Part shown: positions 25,110 through 33,695 of the stretch, piece after piece
Position numbering within the stretch: the stretch's first letter is position 1
Layout: each line of letters begins with the position of its first letter
From: Lewinellaceae bacterium
Lineage (GTDB): Bacteria; Bacteroidota; Bacteroidia; Chitinophagales; Saprospiraceae
NCBI GenBank assembly: GCA_020636315.1
Contig: JACJYA010000020.1
Coordinates: forward strand, 1-64,000
Length of the DNA: 64,000 nt
Direction: 5' to 3'
Program-made: the position numbers and the translations under genes
Notes under the pieces: generated by a model
What the model was told of the DNA's origin: nothing
Seen by the model: the letters and a program-made list of their open reading frames with translations, nothing else
Database searches by the model: none

Positions 25110-25715
25110 CTACTTATGCCTCTTCTCCAGCACCCGCACCACATCCTCCAACTGGTAACCCTTTGCGGCCAGCAGCACCAGATAATGGTACATCAGGTCG
25201 GCCGCTTCGTTGAGGAAGAGCTTTTCGTTCTCATCCTTCGCCTCGATGATCAGTTCGACGGCCTCCTCTCCCACCTTCTGGGCGATCTTGTTGAGGCCCC
25301 GGGCAAACAACTGAGCAGTGTAGGAAACATGGGGGTCTGCCCCCTTGCGGCTATGGATGGTGCGCTCCAGGTAGCCCAGGAAATTGACGTGGCGATTGGT
25401 TTCCGCCCAGCAGGTATCGGCGCCGGTATGGCAGACCGGGCCGCGCGGGCGGGCCAGCACGAGCAGTGTGTCATGGTCACAATCTGAACGGATATCGACC
25501 AGGCGAAGGAAATTGCCGGAATGTTCGCCTTTCTGCCAGATGCGCCGCTTGCTGCGGCTGAAGAAGGTAACCTTCCCGTCTCTGAGGGTTTTTTCCAGCG
25601 CCTCCTTATTCATATAGCCCAACATTAATACTTTACCGGTATCGGCATCCTGCACAATGGCAGGAACGAGGCCATTGCCTTTTGCAAAATCAATTTGTCC
25701 TGTTTCTATCATCAT
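25110..25715 (-). CDS. hisI: Bifunctional phosphoribosyl-AMP cyclohydrolase/phosphoribosyl-ATP pyrophosphatase
   Basis: 201 residues, HisIE. The N-terminal cyclohydrolase has RSDCDHDTLLVLARPRGPVCHTGADTCW with the metal-binding Asp and Cys residues. The C-terminal pyrophosphatase has KIAQKVGEEAVELIIEAKDENEKLFLNEAADLMYHYLVLL. It catalyses the second and third steps of histidine synthesis. It is on the same strand as hisF but separated from it by a divergent membrane-protein gene. It is the last gene of the his set. Confidence 0.95.
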   Translation of the reverse strand: MMIETGQIDFAKGNGLVPAIVQDADTGKVLMLGYMNKEALEKTLRDGKVTFFSRSKRRIWQKGEHSGNFLRLVDIRSDCDHDTLLVLARPRGPVCHTGADTCWAETNRHVNFLGYLERTIHSRKGADPHVSYTAQLFARGLNKIAQKVGEEAVELIIEAKDENEKLFLNEAADLMYHYLVLLAAKGYQLEDVVRVLEKRHK

Positions 25716-25888
25716 ACTCTTTTATACGTTAGAGTAGCATTTTAGTTCTCTTTTGGTGATTTGGGATTCGTGGATTCGGGATTCGTGGATTCGTTGCCCA
25801 CTAACCCAGAACGATTCCCAAATGAGCAACAGTTTGTAAAAGCATTCCAAATTAGTATTTTAACAGCCTAATCCAACAAAATTCAACT

Positions 25889-26344
25889 ATGGACACCAAT
25901 CAACCCCTGGACCTTGGCTACGAAGATGGCCTGGTTCTCTCTGCTGACGCGCTGGAAAGCCTCCGCATTACTGCCAGGTGGGCTTTTTTTCTGGCCATCC
26001 TGGGATTTATTGGAATCGGGTTTCTCATTCTCGCCGGGATCGTCGTCGGGATCACTTTTTCCTTTACCTCCGAGTTGCAGAGCATTTATCCTTTTCCGCC
26101 TGCATTGCTCTCCCTGTTCTACATTATCCTCGGGGTGGTATATTTGTTCCCCATGCTGTATCTGTACCGCTTTGCCACACAGATGAAGGCAGCTGTACAG
26201 CAAAAGGCGCAGGATACCCTCAACCGCTCTCTGGCCAATCTCAAGGCACATTACAAATTTATCGGGATATTGGCCATTGTGCTGATCGCCCTGTATTGCC
26301 TCGCGCTGATCGGAGTAGTGACGGTTGGGGCTTCCATGTTCTAG
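25889..26344 (+). CDS. DUF5362-like membrane protein
   Basis: 151 residues with four hydrophobic segments (AFFLAILGFIGIGFLILAGIVVGI, PALLSLFYIILGVVYLFPMLYLY and IGILAIVLIALYCLALIGVVTV; the first is long enough to be one or two helices). The YRFATQMKAAVQQKAQDTLNRSLANLKAHYKF cytosolic loop fits the DUF5362 family found throughout Bacteroidota. The function is unknown. It sits between hisIE and hisF on the opposite strand. Confidence 0.65.
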   Translation: MDTNQPLDLGYEDGLVLSADALESLRITARWAFFLAILGFIGIGFLILAGIVVGITFSFTSELQSIYPFPPALLSLFYIILGVVYLFPMLYLYRFATQMKAAVQQKAQDTLNRSLANLKAHYKFIGILAIVLIALYCLALIGVVTVGASMF

Positions 26345-26433
26345 GAGCCTGTCGGAGAAGCCCCCTTTTGCCCCCGGCCATAATACCAGATAGCCATAAA
26401 ACCGCAAACCCCAGGTAGTTACTCCCCGGGTTG

Positions 26434-27189
26434 TTACAACCGAACCGTAACGCCTCTATTCCGGAGGTATTCCTTTAAATCCAGGATCTCGATCTCGCGG
26501 AAGTGGAAAATACTGGCCGCCAGGCCTGCATCGGCTTTCCCCCTGGTAAAAACATCGTAAAAATGCTCCATCTTCCCGGCGCCTCCGGAAGCGATGACCG
26601 GTATAGACAGGGATTCGGATACCCGGGCGGTGATGTTGTTGGCAAAGCCGTTCTTGGTGCCGTCATGGTTCATGGAAGTGAACAGGATCTCTCCGGCGCC
26701 ACGGTTTTCCGCTTCCTTTACCCAGTCCAGCAGCCGGATATCCGTAGGGATGCGGCCGCCACTGAGGTGGATATACCAGTCGCCGTTCATCTGTTTGGCG
26801 TCAACGGCCACGACGACAAACTGGCTGCCGAAATTCCTCGCCAGCTCGTCGATCAGCTCCGGGCGGCGGACCGCCGCCGAATTGATGGAGATCTTATCGG
26901 CGCCGGAAGACAGCAGCACATCGACGTCCTCGACCGAGCCGATGCCCCCACCTATGGTGAAAGGGATATTGAGGTGTTGGGCAATGTCCCTGGCCAGGGC
27001 CGCCAGGGTTTTCCGCCGCTCGTGGGTGGCGGTGATGTCGAGGAAGACCAGCTCGTCGGCCCCCTTCTCACTGTACAGGGCCCCAAGCTCCACCGGGTCG
27101 CCGGCGTCGATGAGGTTGACAAAATTGACGCCCTTGACGGTACGGCCGTCTTTGATGTCGAGGCAGGGGATGATGCGCTTGGCCAGCAT
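26434..27189 (-). CDS. hisF: Imidazole glycerol phosphate synthase cyclase subunit HisF
   Basis: 251 residues from the canonical start MLAKRIIPCLDIKDGRTVKG; the in-frame extension to 27240 has no HisF similarity. A TIM barrel with catalytic Asp residues in CLDIKDG and FVVVAVDAKQMNGDW, plus IPVIASGGAGKMEHF. It forms the synthase with HisH, making IGP and AICAR. It lies downstream of hisA in the same direction, though a plus-strand secreted-protein gene intervenes. Confidence 0.95.
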   Translation of the reverse strand: MLAKRIIPCLDIKDGRTVKGVNFVNLIDAGDPVELGALYSEKGADELVFLDITATHERRKTLAALARDIAQHLNIPFTIGGGIGSVEDVDVLLSSGADKISINSAAVRRPELIDELARNFGSQFVVVAVDAKQMNGDWYIHLSGGRIPTDIRLLDWVKEAENRGAGEILFTSMNHDGTKNGFANNITARVSESLSIPVIASGGAGKMEHFYDVFTRGKADAGLAASIFHFREIEILDLKEYLRNRGVTVRL

Positions 27190-27369
27190 GATGTCGTCGA
27201 TGTTCTTAAAAAGAAGCAAAAATAAGATAATGTCCTTCACCGGATAAAGTTCAACAGGCTTATTCAGTAAATCAACGGTGGGCCTTATCCACTGGAGGCC
27301 GGGCCTCTACCCATTTCCTCTCGCCTCTGGCCTTTAAGTTTCATATCTTTAACCGCTAAACACGTAGCT

Positions 27370-29148
27370 ATGAAAAGATCATTTACCCTATTTCTCCTGC
27401 TTTCCTTTATTGGCTGGAACGGCCAGGCCCAGGATTGCCTGCCCCCCACCGCCGGCGATCACCTGCACGGCAACAACGTGCGGGCCTTCATCAGCGGCGG
27501 CGGCGGCCTCTTTTTTGACGGCAGTGACGCCGGCTTTCAGGTGCCGGCGCCGGAACCCCTGCATACCATCTTCGCTCAGGGCCTCTGGCTGGGCGGCATC
27601 GACCCGGGCGGCAACCTCAAAATAGCCGCTCAGACGTACGGCCGGGCCCAGAACGAATCGGACTACTTCGCCGGCCCCCTCAATGAGATGGGCGCTACCG
27701 ATGCCGGAACGTGCCAGGACTGGGACCGCATCTGGTCTGTCTTCCGCTACCAGGTTGAGGCCCACCTCCAGGACTTTGCCGACAACGGCGCCATCGACAA
27801 CCCCATTCCCGAGATCATGGGCTGGCCGGGCAAAGGGAATCCCCACTTTGCCGGCATCTACGGCTTTGGCCTGCCCCCCGCTGAGGAAGGGCTGGCGCCC
27901 TTTTTCGATCAAAACGGCGATGGTGTATATGACCCCATGGCGGGCGACTACCCGATGATCAAACAATCAGCCGTCCTCCCGGAGCAGATCACCTGGAGCA
28001 TCTTCAACGATGCCGGTGGTATTCATACCCAATCGCAGGGCAACCCGCTGCAGGTGGAAGTCCACCTCACCACCTGGGCATTTAACTGCAGCGACAACCC
28101 TCAGCTGAACAATACCATTTTCACTTCCTATAAGGTGATCAACCGGGGTATCGAGCCGCTGGACTCCATGCAGCTGGCCCTGTGGACGGATTTCGACCTG
28201 GGGTGTCATACCGACGATTTCTTCGGCAGCGCTCCGGAACTGAACTCCTACTTTGTGTACAACCAGGACAATGAAGACGACCTCAACTGCCCCAGTGGAG
28301 TTAACGGTTATGGGGAGAACCCGCCCGTGCAGGCCGTCACCGTGCTCAACAAGAGCCTTACTTCCTCCATGTATTACGTGAACCCCAGCTTCACCGACCC
28401 GCCGGCAGGTGTTACGGACCCGAACACTGCGATAGAATTCTATCGTTACATGACCGGCAGCTGGCGCGACGGTACTCCGCTGACTTTTGGAGGCGACGGC
28501 TATGACCCTTCCCTTTCCAACCCCGTCACCAGCTTCGCCTTCCCCGGCGACCCCAACGACCCCAATGACTGGTCGGCCTACAGCGAAGAGCTATTCAGCC
28601 CGGCCGACCGGAGGGCAATCAACAGCGTCGCCCTGGGCATGCTGCCGCCGGGAGGAGTGGTGGAAGTTGATTTCGGCTACTCCTTCTTCCGGGAAGAGGG
28701 CGCCGATTTCCTGGAGAACGTCACCGCCATGTACGCCGGCATCGAGGCATTGCAAGGTTGGTATGACGATAAATTCGAAACGGCCTGCAGCCTGGCAGCC
28801 TTATGTGAGGAAGACTGCGTCTGGGCCGGCGACGCAAACGCCGACGGCATCGCCAACCATTGCGACCTGCTGCCCATGGCGGTGGGTGAGAATGCCCAGG
28901 GGCCTACCCGCAGAGGCCCCTACAACTGGGCGCCCCGCGACGGCGACAACTGGACGGGAACCCAGAATAACGGCGCCAACAACAAACACCTCGACGCCAA
29001 CGGCAACGGAACCGTCTCCTTTGAGGATTTCTTCCTTTCCGAACAACACTACAACCTCACCCGCCCCGATTACCAGGCGCCGGCAGCCCGAATACCGGGA
29101 AGTACCGGAACTGGTGCTGGACTCCCCTTCCCTTCGTTTAACTTTTGA
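27370..29148 (+). CDS. Secreted protein with dockerin-like repeats (5' part of a frameshifted gene)
   Basis: 592 residues with a signal peptide (MKRSFTLFLLLSFIGWNGQAQD). A long beta-rich exodomain is followed near the end by two Ca-binding/dockerin-like stretches (WAGDANADGIANHCDLLPM and LDANGNGTVSFEDFFLSEQHYN). The frame then closes in PAARIPGSTGTGAG... The +1 frame continues with conserved-looking sequence and a T9SS tail up to 29815, so the gene appears interrupted by one frameshift near 29088-29100. Either this is a sequence error or the product lacks its sorting domain. Confidence 0.75.
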   Translation: MKRSFTLFLLLSFIGWNGQAQDCLPPTAGDHLHGNNVRAFISGGGGLFFDGSDAGFQVPAPEPLHTIFAQGLWLGGIDPGGNLKIAAQTYGRAQNESDYFAGPLNEMGATDAGTCQDWDRIWSVFRYQVEAHLQDFADNGAIDNPIPEIMGWPGKGNPHFAGIYGFGLPPAEEGLAPFFDQNGDGVYDPMAGDYPMIKQSAVLPEQITWSIFNDAGGIHTQSQGNPLQVEVHLTTWAFNCSDNPQLNNTIFTSYKVINRGIEPLDSMQLALWTDFDLGCHTDDFFGSAPELNSYFVYNQDNEDDLNCPSGVNGYGENPPVQAVTVLNKSLTSSMYYVNPSFTDPPAGVTDPNTAIEFYRYMTGSWRDGTPLTFGGDGYDPSLSNPVTSFAFPGDPNDPNDWSAYSEELFSPADRRAINSVALGMLPPGGVVEVDFGYSFFREEGADFLENVTAMYAGIEALQGWYDDKFETACSLAALCEEDCVWAGDANADGIANHCDLLPMAVGENAQGPTRRGPYNWAPRDGDNWTGTQNNGANNKHLDANGNGTVSFEDFFLSEQHYNLTRPDYQAPAARIPGSTGTGAGLPFPSFNF

Positions 29149-29815
29149 CAACCTCGCCCCCGGCGAGGCCACCGCTCTGGGCCGAGTCCGGCTGGCGATA
29201 CCCGTTCCTGAACTCTACGCCCTGGCCTTTTCGCTGGAATACGACACGGCCTATTTCGAGATCATCCGCGGTGAGCCCTCGGGTTATGATTTCGAAGAAA
29301 GGTCTTTCCGAAGCGGCGTCCGCCACCCGGCCAGGCCCGGAGATTTCGACTTTGCCCGGGCAAGCACCGGCGGAGATATCGAGGTGGGCCTGATGACCCT
29401 CCTGTACATCAAGGTAAAAGAGGCCTTCACCTACCCCCTGCCTGCCGACACCTCCCTGATCCGATTTAAGAACATCAAGGCCATCCGCGCCGACGGGACA
29501 GAGATCGAGATCGGCGGCACGGCGGTGGTCGCGCGCTTCCAGGGCATTGTCGTGGATACAGAGGAGCCGCCGGTTGCTCAGGACATCCGCCTCTTCCCCA
29601 ACCCCACCACCGGCCGTCTGGAGCTCCGCTTCCCCGGCCACCAACTCGATGGCATTGAAGTGCTTGACGCGACGGGCAAACGTGTGTGGCGGCAAAGCAG
29701 CCGGTTGGCCGATGCCGCCAGCCTGGAGCTGCCCAAGCTTTCGGCGGGCATTTATTTTGTGCGGATGCGTTTAGGGGAGAATGTTGTGGTGCGGAAGGTT
29801 GTGGTGCGGCGGTAG
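29114..29815 (+). CDS. 3' part of the frameshifted gene: cohesin-like domain and T9SS type A tail
   Basis: In the +1 frame, from about 29095, the translation reads PEYREVPELVLDSPSLRLTF, then GRVRLAIPVPELYALAFSLEYDTAYFEI (a cohesin/CARDB-like beta sandwich) and a T9SS type A sorting domain (IRLFPNPTTGRLELRFPG ... LSAGIYFVRMRLGENVVVRKVVVRR). It joins naturally to the upstream ORF. The GTG at 29114 is only the first formal start in this frame and is unlikely to be used independently. Confidence 0.65.
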   Translation: MLDSPSLRLTFDNLAPGEATALGRVRLAIPVPELYALAFSLEYDTAYFEIIRGEPSGYDFEERSFRSGVRHPARPGDFDFARASTGGDIEVGLMTLLYIKVKEAFTYPLPADTSLIRFKNIKAIRADGTEIEIGGTAVVARFQGIVVDTEEPPVAQDIRLFPNPTTGRLELRFPGHQLDGIEVLDATGKRVWRQSSRLADAASLELPKLSAGIYFVRMRLGENVVVRKVVVRR

Positions 29816-29826
29816 AGTGCCTGGAA

Positions 29827-29857
29827 CTTAAGCGCTAATGGGAAATTAGCGCTTAAG
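29827..29857. terminator. Bidirectional hairpin between convergent genes
   Basis: CTTAAGCGCTAAT and ATTAGCGCTTAAG form a perfect 13-bp stem with a GGGAA loop. It lies between the T9SS gene (plus) and hisA (minus) and overlaps the hisA stop codon. There is no long T tract, so termination efficiency is uncertain. Confidence 0.6.
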
Positions 29858-30563
29858 GGGCCAGCTCCTGCAAACGGATGCGCCCTTCGTAGATGGCCTT
29901 GCCGATGATAGCCCCGTAGCAGCCGGCCTCCCGCAGAGCATGCACCTCATCGATGGTAGTGACGCCGCCGCTGGCGATGAGCTTCAGTTCGGGAAATCGG
30001 GCAATGAGGCTTTTGTACAGCTCCAGGGCGGAGCCTTCCAGGCGGCCGTCTTTGGAGATGTCGGTGCAGATGCTGTAGCGGATGCCCTTCTGCAGGTACC
30101 CTTCGAGGAAGGCGAACAGCTCCAGTTCGCTCTGCTCCTGCCAGCCGCTGACGGCGACCTTGCCGTCTTTTACATCGGCGCCGAGGATGAGGCGCTCGGG
30201 GCCGTATCGCTCCAGCCAGCCCAGGAAGAGTTCGGGGTTCTTGACGGCTACCGTGCCGCCGGTCACCTGGCGGGCGCCGCTTTCGAAGGCGATGCGCACG
30301 TCTTCGTCGGATTTGAGGCCGCCGCCGAAGTCAATCAGGAGATTGGTATGGGTAGCGATGCGTTCCAACACTTTGTGGTTGACGATGTGCTGGGCCCTGG
30401 CGCCGTCGAGGTCCACCAGGTGGAGGCGGCGGATGCCGTGGGCTTCGAATTCCTTCGCCACTTCCAGCGGGTCTTCGTTATAGACTTTTTTCTGAGTGTA
30501 GTCGCCCTCGGTCAAGCGGACGCACTTGCCGTCGATGAGGTCTATGGCGGGGATGATCTCCAT
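29853..30563 (-). CDS. hisA: ProFAR isomerase HisA
   Basis: 236 residues. The TIM barrel has MEIIPAIDLIDGKCVRLTEGDY at the N-terminus (first catalytic Asp), LIDFGGGLKSDEDV, RLILGADVKDGKVAVSGW (second catalytic Asp) and LIASGGVTTIDEVH. It isomerises ProFAR to PRFAR. It is downstream of hisH, with a plus-strand lipoprotein gene in between. Confidence 0.96.
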   Translation of the reverse strand: MEIIPAIDLIDGKCVRLTEGDYTQKKVYNEDPLEVAKEFEAHGIRRLHLVDLDGARAQHIVNHKVLERIATHTNLLIDFGGGLKSDEDVRIAFESGARQVTGGTVAVKNPELFLGWLERYGPERLILGADVKDGKVAVSGWQEQSELELFAFLEGYLQKGIRYSICTDISKDGRLEGSALELYKSLIARFPELKLIASGGVTTIDEVHALREAGCYGAIIGKAIYEGRIRLQELAP

Positions 30564-30660
30564 AATCTGCAGTTTGGCTGGCGCGAATTTAGGAAATTCT
30601 TAACCTTTATATTGCCAACACTTCATGTTGTATGCTCGTCCTAATGCTAAAACCATATCC

Positions 30661-31086
30661 ATGAAGACCCTGAATTTGTTTGTTTTTCTAATCATTGCCA
30701 CGCTTTTCACCGCCTGCGACAAGAAAAATGACGGCAACCCACTGGACTTCCAGCTGGGCCAGCCCTTTGAACTGGCCTTCGGCGATACGGCGGACTGCGC
30801 CTGCGATATGCTCTCCGTCACCTTTGCCGATGTGCTGGAGGACTCCCGCTGCCCGTCGGATGCCGTCTGCTTCTGGGAAGGCCGCGCCATTGTACAATTG
30901 AAAGTTGATAGGGCCGATGGCCAGAGCACCGTTGAACTGACCAGCCGTGCCGGCCACGAAGAGCTGGCCCGGGACACCCTCGACGGCCTCGTATTCGAGT
31001 TGCTCGAGGTTTCCCCTTATCCGGTAACCACAACTCCGATCGAAGAAGATGATTATCGGATCGAGCTGTTGGTGGTTGAGCTGTGA
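30661..31086 (+). CDS. Small lipoprotein
   Basis: 141 residues from ATG 30661. The signal and lipobox are MKTLNLFVFLIIATLFTAC. The mature part has a run of Cys (DTADCACDMLSVTFADVLEDSRCPSDAVCFWEGRAIVQL) as in a family of small Bacteroidota lipoproteins, followed by beta-rich sequence. It lies on the opposite strand inside the his cluster, between hisH and hisA. The function is unknown. Confidence 0.7.
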   Translation: MKTLNLFVFLIIATLFTACDKKNDGNPLDFQLGQPFELAFGDTADCACDMLSVTFADVLEDSRCPSDAVCFWEGRAIVQLKVDRADGQSTVELTSRAGHEELARDTLDGLVFELLEVSPYPVTTTPIEEDDYRIELLVVEL

Positions 31087-31124
31087 TGGGGGGGGGCTGG
31101 GTTTCTGGGTTTCTGAGTTTCTGG

Positions 31125-31712
31125 TTACAACGACAAAAAATTCCTCAAAATAGCCTCTCCCACCTTGCCCGACTTTTCCGGGTGGAATTGGGTGGCGAAG
31201 AAGTTATCCTTCTGCAGGCCGGAGCTGAACGGCTGGATGTAATCTGTCGTTGCCGTAGTGAAAGGCCCTACCTCCGCGTAGTAGCTGTGGACGAAGTAAA
31301 CGTAATCGCCTTCCAGCCCGGACGTAAACAAGCCATTCTTCAGGCTTCGGATACTGTTCCACCCCATGTGGGGCACCTTTTCTCCATTCACCGGCCGGAA
31401 GCGGACCACCTTTTGAGGAATAATTCCCAGGCAGGGCGTGTCGTTCTCCTCCGAATGTTCGCAGAGGAGCTGCATGCCCAGGCAGATGCCCAGCACCGGC
31501 TGGGTGAGGCTGCGGATGAGCTCATCCAGGCCGCGCTCGCGCAGGTAGGCCATGGTGGTGTTGGCCTCCCCCACGCCGGGGAAGATCACCTTGTCGGCTG
31601 AGCGGATGGCATCGTGGCCGCCGGTCAGTACGGCATCCACGCCCAGGCGCTCCATGGCGAAGAGGACGGACTGTACGTTGCCGGCGTTGTAATCTATTAT
31701 AGCGACTGACAT
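31125..31712 (-). CDS. hisH: Imidazole glycerol phosphate synthase glutaminase subunit HisH
   Basis: 195 residues. A class I glutamine amidotransferase with the nucleophile Cys in LGICLGMQLLCEHSEE, the oxyanion-strand region VIFPGVGEANTTM, and the catalytic His/Glu in FATQFHPEKSG. It supplies ammonia to HisF. It starts 8 nt after the Uma2-type gene, so the two are likely co-translated. Confidence 0.96.
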   Translation of the reverse strand: MSVAIIDYNAGNVQSVLFAMERLGVDAVLTGGHDAIRSADKVIFPGVGEANTTMAYLRERGLDELIRSLTQPVLGICLGMQLLCEHSEENDTPCLGIIPQKVVRFRPVNGEKVPHMGWNSIRSLKNGLFTSGLEGDYVYFVHSYYAEVGPFTTATTDYIQPFSSGLQKDNFFATQFHPEKSGKVGEAILRNFLSL

Positions 31713-31720
31713 TGGTGAGT

Positions 31721-32317
31721 TTATTGATCCGCCTTTTGCTCAGGCTTGGTGAGTTTCACATTCAGATAAACATCCTCGACGTTGATCCGAAAGCCGGCAA
31801 CTGTTATCTCCTGATCCATGCGGTCCACATAGCTGTTCTCCCAGCGGGTTTCGTCGATGCGATTATAAAAGTCGATATACACCCGGTCCTGGGCTATCAT
31901 GAAATACTGTTGCAGGTAGGCTATTTTTCTATAGCACTGCCACTTATCGACCCGATCGTCCTCCTCTGTACTGTCCGAAAGTACTTCGATCAATGCATAG
32001 GGATTTAATGTTGCCTGCATTTTTTTCGTATGCTGATGGAAAACCGGCTCGCCTTTCACTACCATAACATCCGGATAGTAATTGAGGCGGCATTCCGGGA
32101 CATAGAGCATGCGGTCGCTGGGGTAAACCCGGTAAGGAGTTTTTTTAGTTTGTACATGTAGTTCGCCGATCAAATTAGCGACGATCAGACCATGGCTATC
32201 AGAGGTATAAGGCATAGGCGCGACTTTTCCATCGAAGAAATAGTGCCGGCTTTCGGCATGGTATTCCATCTCCAGGTATTCTTCCAGGGTATATCTCTTG
32301 TCAACTGCCGTTTCCAT
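31721..32317 (-). CDS. Uma2 family (DUF820) putative endonuclease
   Basis: 198 residues with the PD-(D/E)xK-like Uma2 core: YTLEEYLEMEYHAESRHYFFDGKV, YYPDVMVVKG (Asp), ALIEVLSDSTEEDDRVDKWQCYRKI (Glu and Lys) and LQQYFMIAQDRVYIDFY. The family is expanded in cyanobacteria and some Bacteroidota, usually as orphan genes. Here it is embedded in the his operon between hisB and hisH, 8 nt from hisH. The role is unknown; a nuclease activity is family-level inference. Confidence 0.85.
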   Translation of the reverse strand: METAVDKRYTLEEYLEMEYHAESRHYFFDGKVAPMPYTSDSHGLIVANLIGELHVQTKKTPYRVYPSDRMLYVPECRLNYYPDVMVVKGEPVFHQHTKKMQATLNPYALIEVLSDSTEEDDRVDKWQCYRKIAYLQQYFMIAQDRVYIDFYNRIDETRWENSYVDRMDQEITVAGFRINVEDVYLNVKLTKPEQKADQ

Positions 32318-32382
32318 ATCTTTCCGTTAAATTTCTTCCTGCTTCACAATTTACTGAAAAAAAAGGAGCCCTTCAACCGCCC

Positions 32383-32411
32383 CGTACTTTTACACTTTTA
32401 CACTTTCGCAC
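32383..32411. repeat. Octamer array upstream of Uma2 gene
   Basis: cttttaca, cttttaca, ctttcgca and cattcctc follow each other at exact 8-bp steps in the hisB-Uma2 spacer. Confidence 0.55.
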
Positions 32412-32416
32412 ATTCC

Positions 32417-33550
32417 TCACAGAACCCCCTTGGTGCTCGGCAGCTCCATATTCTCCGCATCCCGCCACTTGGCCATTTTGATGGCGCGCGCCAGCGCCTT
32501 GAAGATGGCCTCGATCTTGTGGTGCTCATTCTTCCCTTCCGCCTTGATGTTCAGGTTGCATTTGGCTGCGTCGCTGAAGGATTTGAAGAAGTGGAAGAAC
32601 ATCTCGGTAGGCATCTCACCGATCTTTTCGCGGTTGAACTCCGCCTCCCACACCAGCCAGGGGCGGCCGCCGAAGTCAATGGCCACCTGGGCCAGGCAGT
32701 CGTCCATAGGCAGGCAATAACCGTAGCGCTCCATGCCGCGCTTGTCGCCCACCGCTTTGGCGAAAGCCTCACCCAGGGCCAGGGCCGTATCCTCGATGGT
32801 ATGGTGCTCATCGATGTGGAGGTCACCTTCCACCATTACCTCCAGGTCTGAGCCGGAATGTTTGGCCAGTTGGTCGAGCATGTGGTCGAAGAAACCCAGG
32901 CCGGTTTGGTTGTCCGAGCGGCCCGTGCCGTCCAGGTTGAGATAAATGGAAATATCCGTTTCTTTAGTAGTTCGGCGGACGCGGGCGATGCGCTGTTCCA
33001 GTTTCAGAAAGCGGTAGATCTCACCCCAGTCGGTGGTCGTCAGAGCGATCACCTCGGCCAGGGCATCGGCCTTGCTCTCCAACTCGTCGGCGCCCAGTTC
33101 CGGGTCGGTGTTCAACCAGATACCTTTGGCGCCCAGGTTCCTGGCCAACTCGATATCGGTCAGGCGATCGCCGACGACGAAGGAGTTCGCCAGATCATAA
33201 TCGCCGTTCATATAGGGTTTCATCAGGCCGGTGCGCGGTTTGCGGTTGGGTGAGTTTTCATGGGGAAAGGAGGGGTCTATCAAGACATCTTTGAAGGTAA
33301 CGCCCTCGTTCTCAAAAGCTTTCATCACCTTGTTATGGGCGGGCCAGAAGGTGTCTTCGGGGAAAGAATCCGTGCCCAACCCGTCCTGGTTGGTGATCAT
33401 GAGCAGTTCGAAATCCAGTTCCCGGGCAATGCGGGAGAGATACTGAAATACCCTGGGGTAGAACTCCAGTTTCTCCAGGCTGTCGATCTGATAATCTTCC
33501 GGTTCCAGGATAAGGGTGCCGTCGCGGTCGAGGATGAGTAGGCGTTTCAT
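32417..33550 (-). CDS. hisB: Bifunctional histidinol-phosphatase/imidazoleglycerol-phosphate dehydratase HisB
   Basis: 377 residues from MKRLLILDRDGTLILEP. The upstream in-frame extension is made of octamer repeats and is not coding. The N-terminal HAD phosphatase has DRDGT, with SFPHENSPNRKPRTGLM in place of the Cys-rich zinc loop of enterobacterial HisB. The C-terminal dehydratase has GFFDHMLDQLAKHSG, DEHHTIEDTALALG, FFHFFKSFSDAAKCNLNIKAEGKNEHHKIEAIFKALARAI. It performs the sixth and eighth steps of the pathway. Confidence 0.94.
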   Translation of the reverse strand: MKRLLILDRDGTLILEPEDYQIDSLEKLEFYPRVFQYLSRIARELDFELLMITNQDGLGTDSFPEDTFWPAHNKVMKAFENEGVTFKDVLIDPSFPHENSPNRKPRTGLMKPYMNGDYDLANSFVVGDRLTDIELARNLGAKGIWLNTDPELGADELESKADALAEVIALTTTDWGEIYRFLKLEQRIARVRRTTKETDISIYLNLDGTGRSDNQTGLGFFDHMLDQLAKHSGSDLEVMVEGDLHIDEHHTIEDTALALGEAFAKAVGDKRGMERYGYCLPMDDCLAQVAIDFGGRPWLVWEAEFNREKIGEMPTEMFFHFFKSFSDAAKCNLNIKAEGKNEHHKIEAIFKALARAIKMAKWRDAENMELPSTKGVL

Positions 33551-33555
33551 GTTGT

Positions 33556-33652
33556 TTTTTTGTGTATTTGTGCATTGGTGTATTTGTGCATTGGTGTATT
33601 CGTGCATTGGTGTATTTGCGCATTGGTGTATTTGTGCATTTGTGCATTCGTA
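33556..33652. repeat. Octamer array in the hisC-hisB spacer
   Basis: About twelve consecutive octamers alternate tgtatttg and tgcattgg (a 16-bp higher unit) with few changes. They occupy the region just upstream of the hisB start and form part of its 5' leader. Confidence 0.85.
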
Positions 33653-33695
33653 CCTCCAACATATACACGAATGCACCTATGCACCTATACACACC

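Noticed and set aside
28487..29094. The 5' portion of the +1-frame ORF as an independent gene
   Set aside because: Before about 29095 this frame is a Pro/Thr/Ser-rich shadow of the real reading frame. Only the part after the frameshift looks coding.
33556..33652. A CRISPR array
   Set aside because: The repeats are contiguous 8/16-bp units without spacers, and there are no cas genes.
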